A stretch of DNA of 64,000 nucleotides from positions 11,783-75,782 of the forward strand of contig NZ_JTJC03000006.1 of NCBI RefSeq assembly GCF_000817735.3. Reading direction: 5' to 3'. Origin of the DNA: Scytonema millei VB511283. Its GTDB lineage: Bacteria; Cyanobacteriota; Cyanobacteriia; Cyanobacteriales; Chroococcidiopsidaceae. Position 1 is the first letter of the stretch, and each line of letters opens with the position of its first letter. Of the stretch, positions 1 to 7,530 are shown one piece after another. Made by a program: the position numbers and the translations under genes. The notes beneath the pieces are model-generated. The model was given only the letters and a program-made list of their open reading frames with translations, searched no databases and was not told the DNA's origin.

Positions 1-20
1 TTAATCTCTGCGGGTCAAAT

Positions 21-538
21 TCCCCGCCGCTCTGCGGCGTAAAATGTGAGGAATGAGCGAATATATTCATAAAAGTCATAACGTTACGGTGTTGCTTTAC
101 CATTTGGTGTTTCCCGCAAAGTATAGACGAGCTGTGTTCGACGAACAGGTAGATGCAGTTTTGAGGGAGGTGTGTTTAGAGATTGAGAAACGCTATGAAA
201 TCAAGTTTGTCGAAATTGGTGTGGACAAAGACCATGTGCATTTCTTAGTACAGTCAGTGCCAACTTATAGTGTGACCAAGCTGGTAACAATGCTCAAAAG
301 TCTCACAGCCAGAGAAGTATTTAAACGCTGTCCGCAAGTGAAACAACAGCTGTGGGGCGGCGAGTTTTGGAGTGATGGGTATTTTGCGAGTACAGTTGGA
401 AAACATGGTGATGAAGGGATGATTGCCAGGTATGTGAAAAAACAGGGGAATGACTATCTCAAATTGCATCGAGATGAGCAATTATCTCTCTTTTGATTCT
501 GATACCCCGTCCGCTTGCGGCGGGGTAGTTCATTTCAA
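21..538 (+). mobile_element. IS200/IS605-type insertion sequence (tnpA only)
   Basis: A single Y1 transposase gene (53-496) is bracketed by subterminal hairpins. The left one at 25-39 is CGCCGC-TCT-GCGGCG. The right one at 505-525 has CCCCG/CGGGG and CCGC/GCGG stems with a one-base bulge. There are no terminal inverted repeats, and no tnpB follows. The right boundary is placed at TCAA (535-538), the type of cleavage tetranucleotide used by IS608. The left boundary near 20/21 is inferred, because removing 21-538 restores a reading frame in the flanking transposase. Exact ends are uncertain by a few bases. Confidence 0.75.
53..496 (+). CDS. tnpA: IS200/IS605 family Y1 transposase TnpA
   Basis: A 147-residue HUH-superfamily transposase that moves single-stranded copies of its own element using the flanking hairpins. 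The HUH metal site is HVH in DKDHVHFLV (about residues 59-65). The nucleophilic tyrosine is in ARYVKKQG near residue 127. Full length for the family (about 130-155 residues) and uninterrupted, so probably functional. The ATG follows the left-end hairpin by 13 bases, as usual in IS200 elements. The family assignment is certain from motifs and hairpin context; I cannot name the IS subtype. Confidence 0.93.
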   Translation: MSEYIHKSHNVTVLLYHLVFPAKYRRAVFDEQVDAVLREVCLEIEKRYEIKFVEIGVDKDHVHFLVQSVPTYSVTKLVTMLKSLTAREVFKRCPQVKQQLWGGEFWSDGYFASTVGKHGDEGMIARYVKKQGNDYLKLHRDEQLSLF

Positions 539-1950
539 TGAGACTTTGTTGTTCGCCAGCTAGATTTACCTTACCAATAGCATTGCGTGGTAAAGATAGC
601 TGTTTAGCCAAAGATTCAATTCGGTCAGCTCGTTTCTGCGTCCGTGTTTTCTTGAAACTACGGTAGCGATGTAAGGGAATTGGACCATCTACCGGAAGAA
701 AAGGACCATAGCGGCGTTCAAGATATTCTACGTATAGTTCGTTATCGAACAATCCCCACCAAAGAACTACAGTTTCACCTGCCAAATCCGGCTCGACTTC
801 ATAAGCCACCCCTTCAACCGTAACGCGAGCATCAATGCCAACCTTGCGACGTTCGGGCGAACGTGCAAATGTACAAAACCGCTCCCAGCTACACATTTGC
901 CGGATTCCTACTTTTGGTAGGTTAGCCATCCAGTCCTCACTGCGGGAATGGGGTTCGCTGCGATGCGGTTGACTATTGTAGTGCAGCAAAAACCGCATCA
1001 ACCAAGCATTCGCTTCGGCTTCTGTCTCCGGCGCGTGCAGGTGGTAAAGAGTTTTGTGCATTTCCTTGACAGTGCGAAACGGGCGCTCTACTTTGCCTTT
1101 GGCGCGAGCCGTCACTCTTCGTCCGTCTTTCCCATTCGGCAGGTGGGTGCGTACCTCCACGCCCAAGTATTCCATTACATGAGTGAAACACCAGGCTACG
1201 GGCAATCGGTCCGTTATCCATATACAGCATCTGAGGAATACCTTGAAAGGGGAAGTCTGGACTCGACTTCGGCGACATGGCGGCAAACATAAACCGCAAT
1301 GCTGCTTCGACATCTTCGCCATAAACACCGTGGTATTCCTGATATGCAACACCACTACGGTCATCCACGACACTATAAAGCATCAATAGGGGATGTCCGC
1401 GTCCTGGCTCTATCCAAGCAGGTGCTTTGACGTGCTTGAGATCGCTGGGGCTGAGGTCAAAATGCCAGCAAGAGTTGCTATACTCTGCTTGGAAGCGAAC
1501 GGCAGGTGGTTGCCGCAGGAGAGTATCGTAGTCATAGCCCCACTTTTTGAGGTAACGGTTGACGGTGGTTGCTTTGAGTAAACCGACTGGAACCGTAACG
1601 TGACCGTCGGGAGTGTCAATCCCATCTTCTTCCAATAGCCGGATTGCTTGTACGGTAGATAAATGGCGACCTTTGCGGTTGGAGGTCCGGATTTTAATTG
1701 CCGCAATGATTTCACAGTAGCGTTCTAGTCTGGCTTTGGGGATAATACGCGGGACATCATAATCGACGCGGCGCACTGACCGGACACAATTAGGCTCTCG
1801 TAGCGCCCGATACACAGTATCTTCAGAAATTCCGTACAGTTGTGCTATTTCCTGGACTAACGCTCGACGAGATGAGCTGCGTGGTGGTAGTTGGTCGAGG
1901 CGACGGCGCAAGTCTACGATGGCATCAATTGGTATTTGTTTCTTTGGCAT
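539..1950 (-). pseudogene. DDE (rve-type) transposase, frameshifted and split by the IS200 element
   Basis: Starts at ATG 1950, six bases after the serine recombinase stop. It shows an N-terminal helix-turn-helix (QEIAQLYGISEDTVYRAL), then DDE integrase-core residues in WHFDLSPSD, MLYMDNGP and GKVERPFRTVKE, then a C-terminal beta-barrel-like part as in Mu/TniA-type transposases. The frame breaks near 1185-1188: one frame carries the protein through MDNGPIA, the other resumes at THVMEYLG. The 3' end is interrupted at 538/539; joining 539 to bases 20-1 gives a short in-frame tail ending at TAA (3-1). This was a roughly 480-residue transposase of a TGT-ended transposon, now inactive. Programmed frameshifting is possible but less likely, since a +1 shift is needed and I see no slippery heptamer. 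Confidence 0.8.
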
Positions 1951-1955
1951 CCGCT

Positions 1956-2589
1956 TCACCTTCCCACGGCTTTCTCGTGGCGTGGGTGGAGATGTTTGCG
2001 TGACAACCAGTCGTAGAGAGTGGAAAGAGAGCAATCGACGAGTTTGGCAATTGAGCGTTTGCTGATCCCTTTGGCTAAATAGCTGCGAATTTCTGCTTCC
2101 CTTATGTCTAGTTTCAAATGTGCAGATTGCCGTCCTTTGGGTCGCCCTAACGCTTTCCCCTCAGCTTTACGCTTGGCTAGTGCTTCAGTGGTTTTCAGGA
2201 CAATCAATTCCCGCTCGATTTCTGCTGCCAAGCCCAAAACCGTTGCTGTAATTCGGCAAGGCAATTGAGTCATCCAATACCATTCCTTGTTTGGCAATAT
2301 GGACGTTGATTCCCCGACGCACGCAGCACTCTAGCATTTCTAATACTTGTAGGGTGGAGCGTGCCATCCGACTGACTTCTGAGAAGATGACTACATCTTA
2401 GGCTTGCGCTGTTTGAGTCAGTAGTAGTCCCACACCCCGCGACTCCCATTTTTCCCGTCCAGAAACGGTATCTTCTATGAACTGGATAGGACTCAAAGCA
2501 TGTATGTTGGCATACTCTAAAATGCCATGTCGTTGATTGTGCAGGTCTTGTTTGTCGCTAGAAACTCTCAAATAAGCATAAATCACCAT
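1956..2589 (-). pseudogene. Serine recombinase (resolvase/invertase family), broken
   Basis: The N-terminal catalytic region begins at ATG 2589 (VIYAYLRVSSDKQDLHNQR; the second Ser of RVSS is the usual nucleophile). An in-frame TAA at about 2397-2399 interrupts it before the conserved VVIFSEVSRMARS segment. A frameshift near 2255-2275 then separates INVHIAKQG from ITATVLGLAAEIEREL. The C-terminal part keeps KRKAEGKALGRPKG and a helix-turn-helix (ISKRSIAKLVDCSLSTLYDWL). It lies directly upstream of the DDE transposase on the same strand, so it probably served as co-integrate resolvase of the same transposon. Two independent lesions make it a pseudogene. Confidence 0.8.
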
Positions 2590-2757
2590 AGCCACATGGG
2601 CTGTTGGGTTTAACAGCTTTGGGGGTTTAATCAAACGGTATTAGTTCAAATTAAACCACAAAAAGCGTACATATATGTCTGGTTAAAAAGTTCGTATTTC
2701 TTGGACACTTTTGCCGCTATAAATACTGCAACTTTGACTCTAATTGGGTTACAGCCT

Positions 2758-2919
2758 ATTTGCAGTGAATGTGGTTTGATTTGCAGTGATTGTGGTTTGT
2801 ATGAGCGCGATTGTGGTTTCATTTGCAAATATTGTGGTTTTGAAACCCCCTTTATTTGCAGTGAATGTGGTTTCAAAATTGCCTTGTTTGCAGTTTTATC
2901 TCTCGATGTTTGCAGTTCG
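2758..2919 (-). repeat. Five 21-bp repeats plus two partial copies at the transposon end
   Basis: Copies at 2758-2778, 2779-2799, 2800-2820 (degenerate), 2821-2841 and 2854-2874 share ATTTGCAGTGAATGTGGTTT-like sequence. Partial TTTGCAGT copies lie at 2887-2896 and 2909-2919. The first four abut exactly and the fifth follows after 12 bp. They lie between the TGT terminus and the recombinase gene, as expected for transposase-binding sites. Because 21 is a multiple of three, the plus strand stays open and spells a Cys-rich repeat that only mimics zinc ribbons. Confidence 0.85.
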
Positions 2920-2924
2920 CTACA

Positions 2925-3465
2925 TCTAACCCTACCCTGAATGACTTTCCAAGGGTTATCCGGTTGCTTCGTCCAACTCCAACACGCAGGCAGCTAGCAA
3001 ACCCAATCTCTCCTTGTACACGCGCTCTGACAGCTTGGGCTTCAGGAATGCTGCAAACTCTCTAGCAGCATCGACACCAATAGTAGGTACTAACTTGTTA
3101 CCTATGGCGTGTCCTTTGATGTGTCCCAGAGTAGACTTGTACTTGCTCAACGTACTAGCTGCTACATCCTCTACCTTGCTATCGATAAATTGCTCGAATA
3201 AAGTAGCTACAGTAATGTTTTGAATTAGCGGTGGTTTTTGGGGGCTAGGACGGTACTTCTCTAGCGTGTGGTCAAACGTACCACCCAGTAGGTCTAATTC
3301 AATTTGACGGGCTACTAGTGAAGCTCTAATGCGATTTTCTTTGGAGTCGTCTAGGTTAACTGCCAGCGTCTTTTGAATGCCGTCGATTCTAAATCTCAGC
3401 CTTAACCTACCCCGAAAACTTTCAACTGAAACAGTGCCTTTTGAGGCTTTCTTCTTGATACTCAT
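2925..3465 (-). pseudogene. Tyrosine (phage-type) integrase, truncated N-terminal part
   Basis: Begins at ATG 3465 with a basic arm-binding segment (MSIKKKASKGTVSVESFRGR), followed by a core-binding SAM-like domain (ATLFEQFIDSKVEDVAASTLSKYKS). The frame shifts near 2981-2986: a four-base excess replaces the expected AACW. In the alternative frame WSWTKQPDNPWKVIQG follows, a normal continuation for cyanobacterial integrases. Coding similarity stops at 2924/2925, where the transposon begins, so the whole catalytic domain with the R-H-R-Y residues is lost. It starts 83 bases past the 3' end of a tRNA-Ala gene, the classical position for an integrase of a tRNA-targeting island. Confidence 0.85.
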
Positions 3466-3547
3466 TGCGATACTCAAACTAGGCGTATCGCATCGCAAAC
3501 ACAAAAATGGAGGTACGATAGCACCTCCTAGAAAGGGTTTCCGCCGA

Positions 3548-3620
3548 TGGAGAATAGGAGACTCGAACCCCTGACCTCTGCGGTGCGATCGCAGCGCTCT
3601 ACCAACTGAGCTAATTCCCC
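3548..3620 (-). tRNA. tRNA-Ala (anticodon CGC)
   Basis: The 73-base cloverleaf folds fully: acceptor GGGGAAT/ATTCTCC with one G-U pair, D arm GCTC/GAGC with AGTTGGTA loop, anticodon stem CTGCG/CGCAG with loop ATCGCAC, T arm AGGGG/CTCCT with TTCGAGT loop, and discriminator A. Anticodon CGC reads GCG (Ala). CCA is not encoded. The anticodon arm contains the HIP1 octamer GCGATCGC. It is the likely integration target of the neighbouring broken integrase. Confidence 0.95.
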
Positions 3621-3691
3621 GTACTAATTTGGCAGTTTAGCTTTAAGATTTTGGACTGCTAGTCTCAAATTTCTATATGCCACTTGGTATT

Positions 3692-4420
3692 TTAACATTC
3701 AGCGACGGTGGCTTGTGAGTCTGCTTTGGAAAGTACTTGTTGCACCCATTCCAAATCTAACTGGTTGAGGTAATCTACAGCCCAGTTTGCTTGACGTTGC
3801 ATCATGTGAAATGGATAGGTATTTGCAACTCCAACAACCGGAATTTTTGCTGTCTTCGCTGCTTGGACTCCTGCTGGAGTATCTTCGATCGCAATACACT
3901 CCCCAGGCTGTAATCCTAATTCAGGATAGAGTTGGTTAAGGCGTTCTACTGCCAACAAGTAGCCATCTGGTTCTGGTTTACTAGTAGTAATATCATCGCC
4001 ACCAACTAATACAGAAAAGTATTGTGTCAAATTCAAACGCTGCAAAACTAATTCAATTTCCGATCGCATTGCACCACTAACTACAGCTAACTTTAATTGG
4101 TGGCTGCGGGTTTGAAAAATCAAATCTTCTAACCCTGAATAAGTAGGTAAGTTGATGATTTTTTCTAATTCTTGCTGGTATGCTTGCGCCTTGCGCTGCA
4201 TTAATTGGAGTAAATATGTCTCACTCACAAATCGACCTCGACGTTTGAGCAATTCAGCTAAACAAACGCGATCGCTTCTCCCTAGACAAACTTCCTCAAA
4301 TTCGCCAGGAATTGGACGTAAATTTTCTTCAATTAATAACTGTTCGATCAGTTGTTTATGAATTGGTTCGTCATTAATAATAACGCCATTAAAATCAAAT
4401 AAAACTGCCTTTAACGCCAT
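3692..4420 (-). CDS. HAD-superfamily hydrolase (beta-phosphoglucomutase-like)
   Basis: A 242-residue class IA HAD protein, probably a phosphatase or phosphomutase acting on a small phosphorylated metabolite. Motif I is FDFNGVIIND (nucleophile Asp9). Motif II Ser is in VVSGAMRSE, motif III Lys in TSKPEPDGY, and motif IV acidic residues in IAIEDTPAGV. The canonical second Asp of motif I (DxD) is Asn here, which may weaken acid-base catalysis. The alpha-helical cap lies between about residues 18 and 90. It ends 14 bp from the methyltransferase stop-to-start gap on the same strand (4421-4434), so the two are probably co-transcribed with the methyltransferase first. The substrate cannot be told from sequence. 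Confidence 0.85.
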   Translation of the reverse strand: MALKAVLFDFNGVIINDEPIHKQLIEQLLIEENLRPIPGEFEEVCLGRSDRVCLAELLKRRGRFVSETYLLQLMQRKAQAYQQELEKIINLPTYSGLEDLIFQTRSHQLKLAVVSGAMRSEIELVLQRLNLTQYFSVLVGGDDITTSKPEPDGYLLAVERLNQLYPELGLQPGECIAIEDTPAGVQAAKTAKIPVVGVANTYPFHMMQRQANWAVDYLNQLDLEWVQQVLSKADSQATVAEC

Positions 4421-4434
4421 ATGATGTTATTACC

Positions 4435-5313
4435 TTAATACCCAGGAGCCGGAATCCATTCTTCTGTTATTACCATATCTTCTTCTGTCTCCTGTCTCCT
4501 AACTCTCGACTCCTGCGTTAAAGGCTTAATTCCGCGAGTGACTTGATTGACTAACCACACATCATCAGTCTGCACTGCTGCAAAGCCTGCTTTAACCATC
4601 CAGGCATCTAAATTGCCTTGCGCAAATTCTCGAATATATGGTTCCTCAAACACATTATTCAACCAATCGAGATGGCGTAAAGTCTGCTGATTGCCGTCCA
4701 AAACGATCGCCTCGCCGCCTGCTTTTAGCAACCGAAAGCTTTCTTGCAAGATTGCTTGAGTTACCTGTGCTGGTGTTTCGTGAAATAACAAGGATATCGT
4801 CACCAGATCGAAACTTGCAGCGGGCAGTTTTGTGTCTTCAGCATTACCATGCAGCCATTGAATCGCTAATCCAGCAGTTTTGGCTTTGTCTTCTGCTCTG
4901 ACTAACATATAGGGAGATAAATCTAAGCCAATGACTTCTGCTTGGGGAAAAGCCTGTTTTAACATCAGCGTCGTGGAACCAGTACCGCAGCCTAAATCTA
5001 TAATTCTCGTCGGCTGGACGCGGATGCGTTCTAACAATCCTTGACGGACTGTAGTTTCATTCGGTGGTAAAACATATTGAGTAATCGGATCGTAAGAAAC
5101 AGCTGCACCAGAATTGAGATATCCGCCCTTAATGCCGTGAAAATTTTGACTGCTGTAGTATGCAGGAATTTCTACCTCCCGACGGCGAAAGCGATCGCTT
5201 TCTTTCTCCCAATCTATACTACGGGCGTATCGCCTTAACTCCTCTTCATCAATGAAGAGGCGCGCAACGGGCGCTAAGAACTTTTCCCAAATTGTATCTT
5301 GACGCGCTGCCAT
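4435..5313 (-). CDS. SAM-dependent class I methyltransferase
   Basis: A 292-residue Rossmann-fold methyltransferase. Motif I is RIIDLGCGTGSTTLML (about residues 100-115), followed by the acidic ribose-binding residue in EVIGLDLSPYML. Post-motif AEDTKLPAASFDLV and ISLLFHETP also match the fold. The N-terminal 95 residues are family-specific, and the small-molecule substrate is unknown. The C-terminal end (ESRVRRQETEED) is encoded by an STRR-like tract at about 4485-4515, so the original terminus was probably altered by repeat insertion. It lies just upstream of the HAD gene in a likely two-gene operon. Confidence 0.85.
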   Translation of the reverse strand: MAARQDTIWEKFLAPVARLFIDEEELRRYARSIDWEKESDRFRRREVEIPAYYSSQNFHGIKGGYLNSGAAVSYDPITQYVLPPNETTVRQGLLERIRVQPTRIIDLGCGTGSTTLMLKQAFPQAEVIGLDLSPYMLVRAEDKAKTAGLAIQWLHGNAEDTKLPAASFDLVTISLLFHETPAQVTQAILQESFRLLKAGGEAIVLDGNQQTLRHLDWLNNVFEEPYIREFAQGNLDAWMVKAGFAAVQTDDVWLVNQVTRGIKPLTQESRVRRQETEEDMVITEEWIPAPGY

Positions 5314-5463
5314 AAGTCTGCCTTGCTTGGGGATAACTGCGATCGCTATTTCTATTTACAAATTTTAATACATTGTTTCAGTTGTCAGTGGCTAGTGGTT
5401 AGTGGCTGGTGGCTAGATTCTTATTTCTAGTCACTAGTCGCCAGCCACTCGCTTTTGACTTAT

Positions 5464-6666
5464 TTATCCAGCTAACAAAACTAAATCGGGAACTTGAAAG
5501 AGTGACTGATAGGCAAGTACAGCCCCGCCAATTGCTGCCGCATCTTCGCCAAAGACTGATACGTCAAAACGGGCTTTCGGATCGCTGAAAAACCCACCAC
5601 CACCATTACCAGGGACGTAGTTTCGCAACATCGAATCCAATTGCTCTTTGACGTGAGGAACCAATACAGTTAGCGGTCCGCCGATCGCGATTCGTTCGGG
5701 ATTGAGAATATTTGCTAAGTTAATTAATCCCCAGCCCAATACCTGCGCCCATTCAGAGACAATTGCACGGGCGAGGGGTTCGTCTTGGTGGAAATCTGCA
5801 ACTAAGTCGCTCAGTTCTCCTGCTTGTCCTCCCCGCTGGCGATAGTTTTGCAGCAATGCCTCTCTACCAACAAATGTACCTAAATCGCCGCAGCCAGTTG
5901 GCATTGGTAAGATTGCCCCGACTTCCCCCGCAGTGCCGTAAGCGCCGCGAAAGATGCGATTGTTTAACACGATTCCCGCCCCAATTCCTTTATTAATTAA
6001 TAGATAGAGCAAACTATGACAGTGCATGGCACTACCTAGATACACCTCTGCTAAAGCGGCGGCGTTCGCGTCGTTATCTACAAATAAAGGCAATTGAATG
6101 TGAGGTTGAAGATAGCGGCGTAGATCGACACCTACCCACTGCAAAAACGGCGAGTAGATGACCACACCTGCTAAGTTTATGGTTGCTTGGATGGCTAGCC
6201 CAATTCCGCGCGATCGCTCTTGTTTGGTCGGCTCGGACTGCTGCACTTGCCCAATTAATTGTACGAGTTGGCTGAGGACAACTTCTGGTTCTCGACTACC
6301 TATGAGTGGTGCTTGAATACGGTTGACAACTTGGGCAGCTAAATTCAACTGCACTACCGTTAGCTGTTCGTACTCGATCGCCGCACCGATAAAAAATGCC
6401 CCGTCGGGATTCAAACTCAATCCAACTCCTGGTCTTCCCCCTCCAGTAGGCGCGATAATTTCACCGCTTTCTCGAATTAAGCCCTGCGAGATCAATTCGG
6501 CTGTAATTACAGTCACAGTCGATCGCGTCAGTCCTGTGGAACGGGCAATCTCAGCCCGAGTCATTGGCGCACGGCATCTGAGTAGTTCCAAAATGCGGGC
6601 ATAGTTGATTTGTTTTAACAGTGTTGTATTGGTGGCGATCGATGCTGAATGTCGATCTGCGGTCAT
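5464..6666 (-). CDS. ROK-family transcriptional repressor
   Basis: About 400 residues from ATG 6666, chosen over an upstream TTG because AAGGTTAG precedes the ATG at normal spacing. It has an N-terminal winged helix (ILELLRCRAPMTRAEIARSTGLTRSTVTVI), then a sugar-kinase-like ROK domain with FVDNDANAAALAE and IAIGGPL. The zinc motif of ROK proteins (CxCGxxGCxE) is reduced to GCGDLG, so zinc binding is doubtful. It is a NagC/XylR-type regulator, probably responding to a sugar or sugar phosphate. It is divergent from a HAD phosphatase and an MFS carrier, with a palindrome between them, and probably represses both itself and that pair. Confidence 0.88.
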   Translation of the reverse strand: MTADRHSASIATNTTLLKQINYARILELLRCRAPMTRAEIARSTGLTRSTVTVITAELISQGLIRESGEIIAPTGGGRPGVGLSLNPDGAFFIGAAIEYEQLTVVQLNLAAQVVNRIQAPLIGSREPEVVLSQLVQLIGQVQQSEPTKQERSRGIGLAIQATINLAGVVIYSPFLQWVGVDLRRYLQPHIQLPLFVDNDANAAALAEVYLGSAMHCHSLLYLLINKGIGAGIVLNNRIFRGAYGTAGEVGAILPMPTGCGDLGTFVGREALLQNYRQRGGQAGELSDLVADFHQDEPLARAIVSEWAQVLGWGLINLANILNPERIAIGGPLTVLVPHVKEQLDSMLRNYVPGNGGGGFFSDPKARFDVSVFGEDAAAIGGAVLAYQSLFQVPDLVLLAG

Positions 6667-6684
6667 TTTTCTAACCTTCAGTAA

Positions 6685-6703
6685 GTTTGTTTTTCTAACA
6701 AAC
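6685..6703. promoter_or_regulatory. Candidate ROK-repressor operator
   Basis: A perfect inverted repeat, GTTTGTT-TTTCT-AACAAAC, lies 19 bp upstream of the ROK start and 54 bp upstream of the divergent HAD start. XylR-type ROK repressors bind operators with TTTGTT/AACAAA half sites, so the match in sequence and position is strong. Binding by this particular protein is inference. Confidence 0.7.
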
Positions 6704-6718
6704 AAATTAGCATTATAG

Positions 6719-6738
6719 AGACGTTACATGTAACGTCT
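6719..6738. repeat. Dispersed 20-bp palindrome, copy 1
   Basis: AGACGTTACATGTAACGTCT is a perfect palindrome here, directly ahead of the ribosome binding site of the next gene. Copies recur at 18762-18781 (one mismatch) and 28774-28793 (perfect) beside STRRs, so this is a dispersed repeat rather than a gene-specific operator. Confidence 0.75.
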
Positions 6739-6756
6739 GTACAGGAGGAAAACAAC

Positions 6757-7422
6757 ATGAAAAGCTTCGACTGTGAGGCAGTCCTATTTGACCTTGATGG
6801 TGTATTGGTCAATTCAAACGTGGCTGTAGAAGGACATTGGCGTAGATGGGCGCAGCAGCACGGTTTGGATGCAGAGGCAATTTTGAAAATCTCTCACGGT
6901 CGTCCGGCGACAGAGACAATTCGCGAAGTTGCGCCGCACTTGATAGCAGAGGCAGAAGGTAGGGCGTTTCTGCAACGGGAGGCGGAGGATTTAGCTGGTG
7001 TGGTGGAAGTGGAAGGAGTCGCAAATTTACTTGATTCTTTACCAGATCGGCAATGGGCAATTGTCACCTCAGGAACGCAGGCGATCGCAACTAACCGCCT
7101 GCGTCATGTTGGTTTATCTGTTCCCAAAGTCATGATTACGGCAGATGATATTAGCCGTGGCAAGCCCGATCCTGAAGGATATCTCAAAGCAGCAGCAAGG
7201 TTGGGTGTCGCGCCAGAACGCTGTCTGGTGGTTGAGGATGCTGTAGCTGGAATTAAAGCGGCACGGGCAGCAGGAATGAGTGTGGTGGCGGTAGCGACGA
7301 CTTATCAGCCAGCAGATTTAATTGAGGCGGATGCGATCGTACCTGCTTTGGTGGGGATGGCGATCGAGCAACAGGTGATGGATGGCGATCGGGTTGGGTT
7401 AAGGGTGTTGTTAGCAGCGTGA
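6757..7422 (+). CDS. HAD-superfamily sugar-phosphatase-like hydrolase
   Basis: A 221-residue HAD class IA phosphatase with complete catalytic motifs: VLFDLDGVLVNS (DxD), IVTSGTQ (motif II), RGKPDPEGYL (motif III Lys) and CLVVEDAVAGI (motif IV). It resembles small sugar-phosphate or glycerol-phosphate phosphatases. A strong Shine-Dalgarno (AGGAGG, 6742-6747) fixes the start. It is followed after 108 bp by an MFS carrier and is divergent from the ROK repressor. A role in dephosphorylating an imported or accumulating sugar phosphate is inferred from that setting. Confidence 0.88.
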   Translation: MKSFDCEAVLFDLDGVLVNSNVAVEGHWRRWAQQHGLDAEAILKISHGRPATETIREVAPHLIAEAEGRAFLQREAEDLAGVVEVEGVANLLDSLPDRQWAIVTSGTQAIATNRLRHVGLSVPKVMITADDISRGKPDPEGYLKAAARLGVAPERCLVVEDAVAGIKAARAAGMSVVAVATTYQPADLIEADAIVPALVGMAIEQQVMDGDRVGLRVLLAA

Positions 7423-7437
7423 GGAAGTCAGAAGTTG

Positions 7438-7503
7438 TAGGGGCGGGTTTAGCAAATAGATCGACAACTCCAACAGTGAGTCTTTGGTTAAAACCCGCCC
7501 GTA
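7438..7503. repeat. GGGCGGGTTT...AACCCGCCC hairpin repeat, copy 1
   Basis: A roughly 65-bp element with GC-rich ends GGGCGGGTTT and AAACCCGCCC around a variable centre. Related copies lie at about 8775-8836, 12133-12201, 15986-16048 and 21826-21889. It sits between the HAD and MFS genes and could fold in the transcript, but its dispersal marks it as a REP/MITE-like sequence. Confidence 0.75.
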
Positions 7504-7530
7504 TCCAAGCCAAATAAATTCAGGGGAGTT

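Larger units (their letters stand above)
1..2924 (-). mobile_element. Remnant of a TGT-ended transposon (transposase + resolvase), other end outside the window
   Basis: The defined end is at 2924. Read on the minus strand it starts TGTAGCGAACTGCAAACA, followed within 170 bp by five 21-bp repeats. Immediately outside it (2925 onward) the reading frame of a tyrosine integrase is recognisable up to the junction. The element then carries the serine recombinase and the DDE transposase on the minus strand. TGT termini plus iterated transposase-binding repeats are typical of Mu/Tn7/Tn5053-like DDE transposons. The far end and any target duplication lie left of the window. Confidence 0.65.

Noticed and set aside
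1180-1200. Programmed frameshift in the DDE transposase.
   Set aside because: A +1 shift would be needed, no A6G or similar slippery site is present, and the gene is also interrupted by the IS200 element, so decay is simpler.
2701-2940. A plus-strand 79-residue frame with repeated ICSxCGF units, like a zinc-ribbon protein.
   Set aside because: It is the translation of 21-bp DNA repeats (21 is a multiple of three) at the transposon end; there is no start signal and the repeats are better explained as transposase-binding sites.
6719-6738. Perfect 20-bp palindrome directly upstream of the HAD gene as a specific operator.
   Set aside because: The same sequence recurs near unrelated genes at 18762 and 28774, so it is a dispersed repeat. 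The ROK operator is the neighbouring GTTTGTT-N5-AACAAAC.
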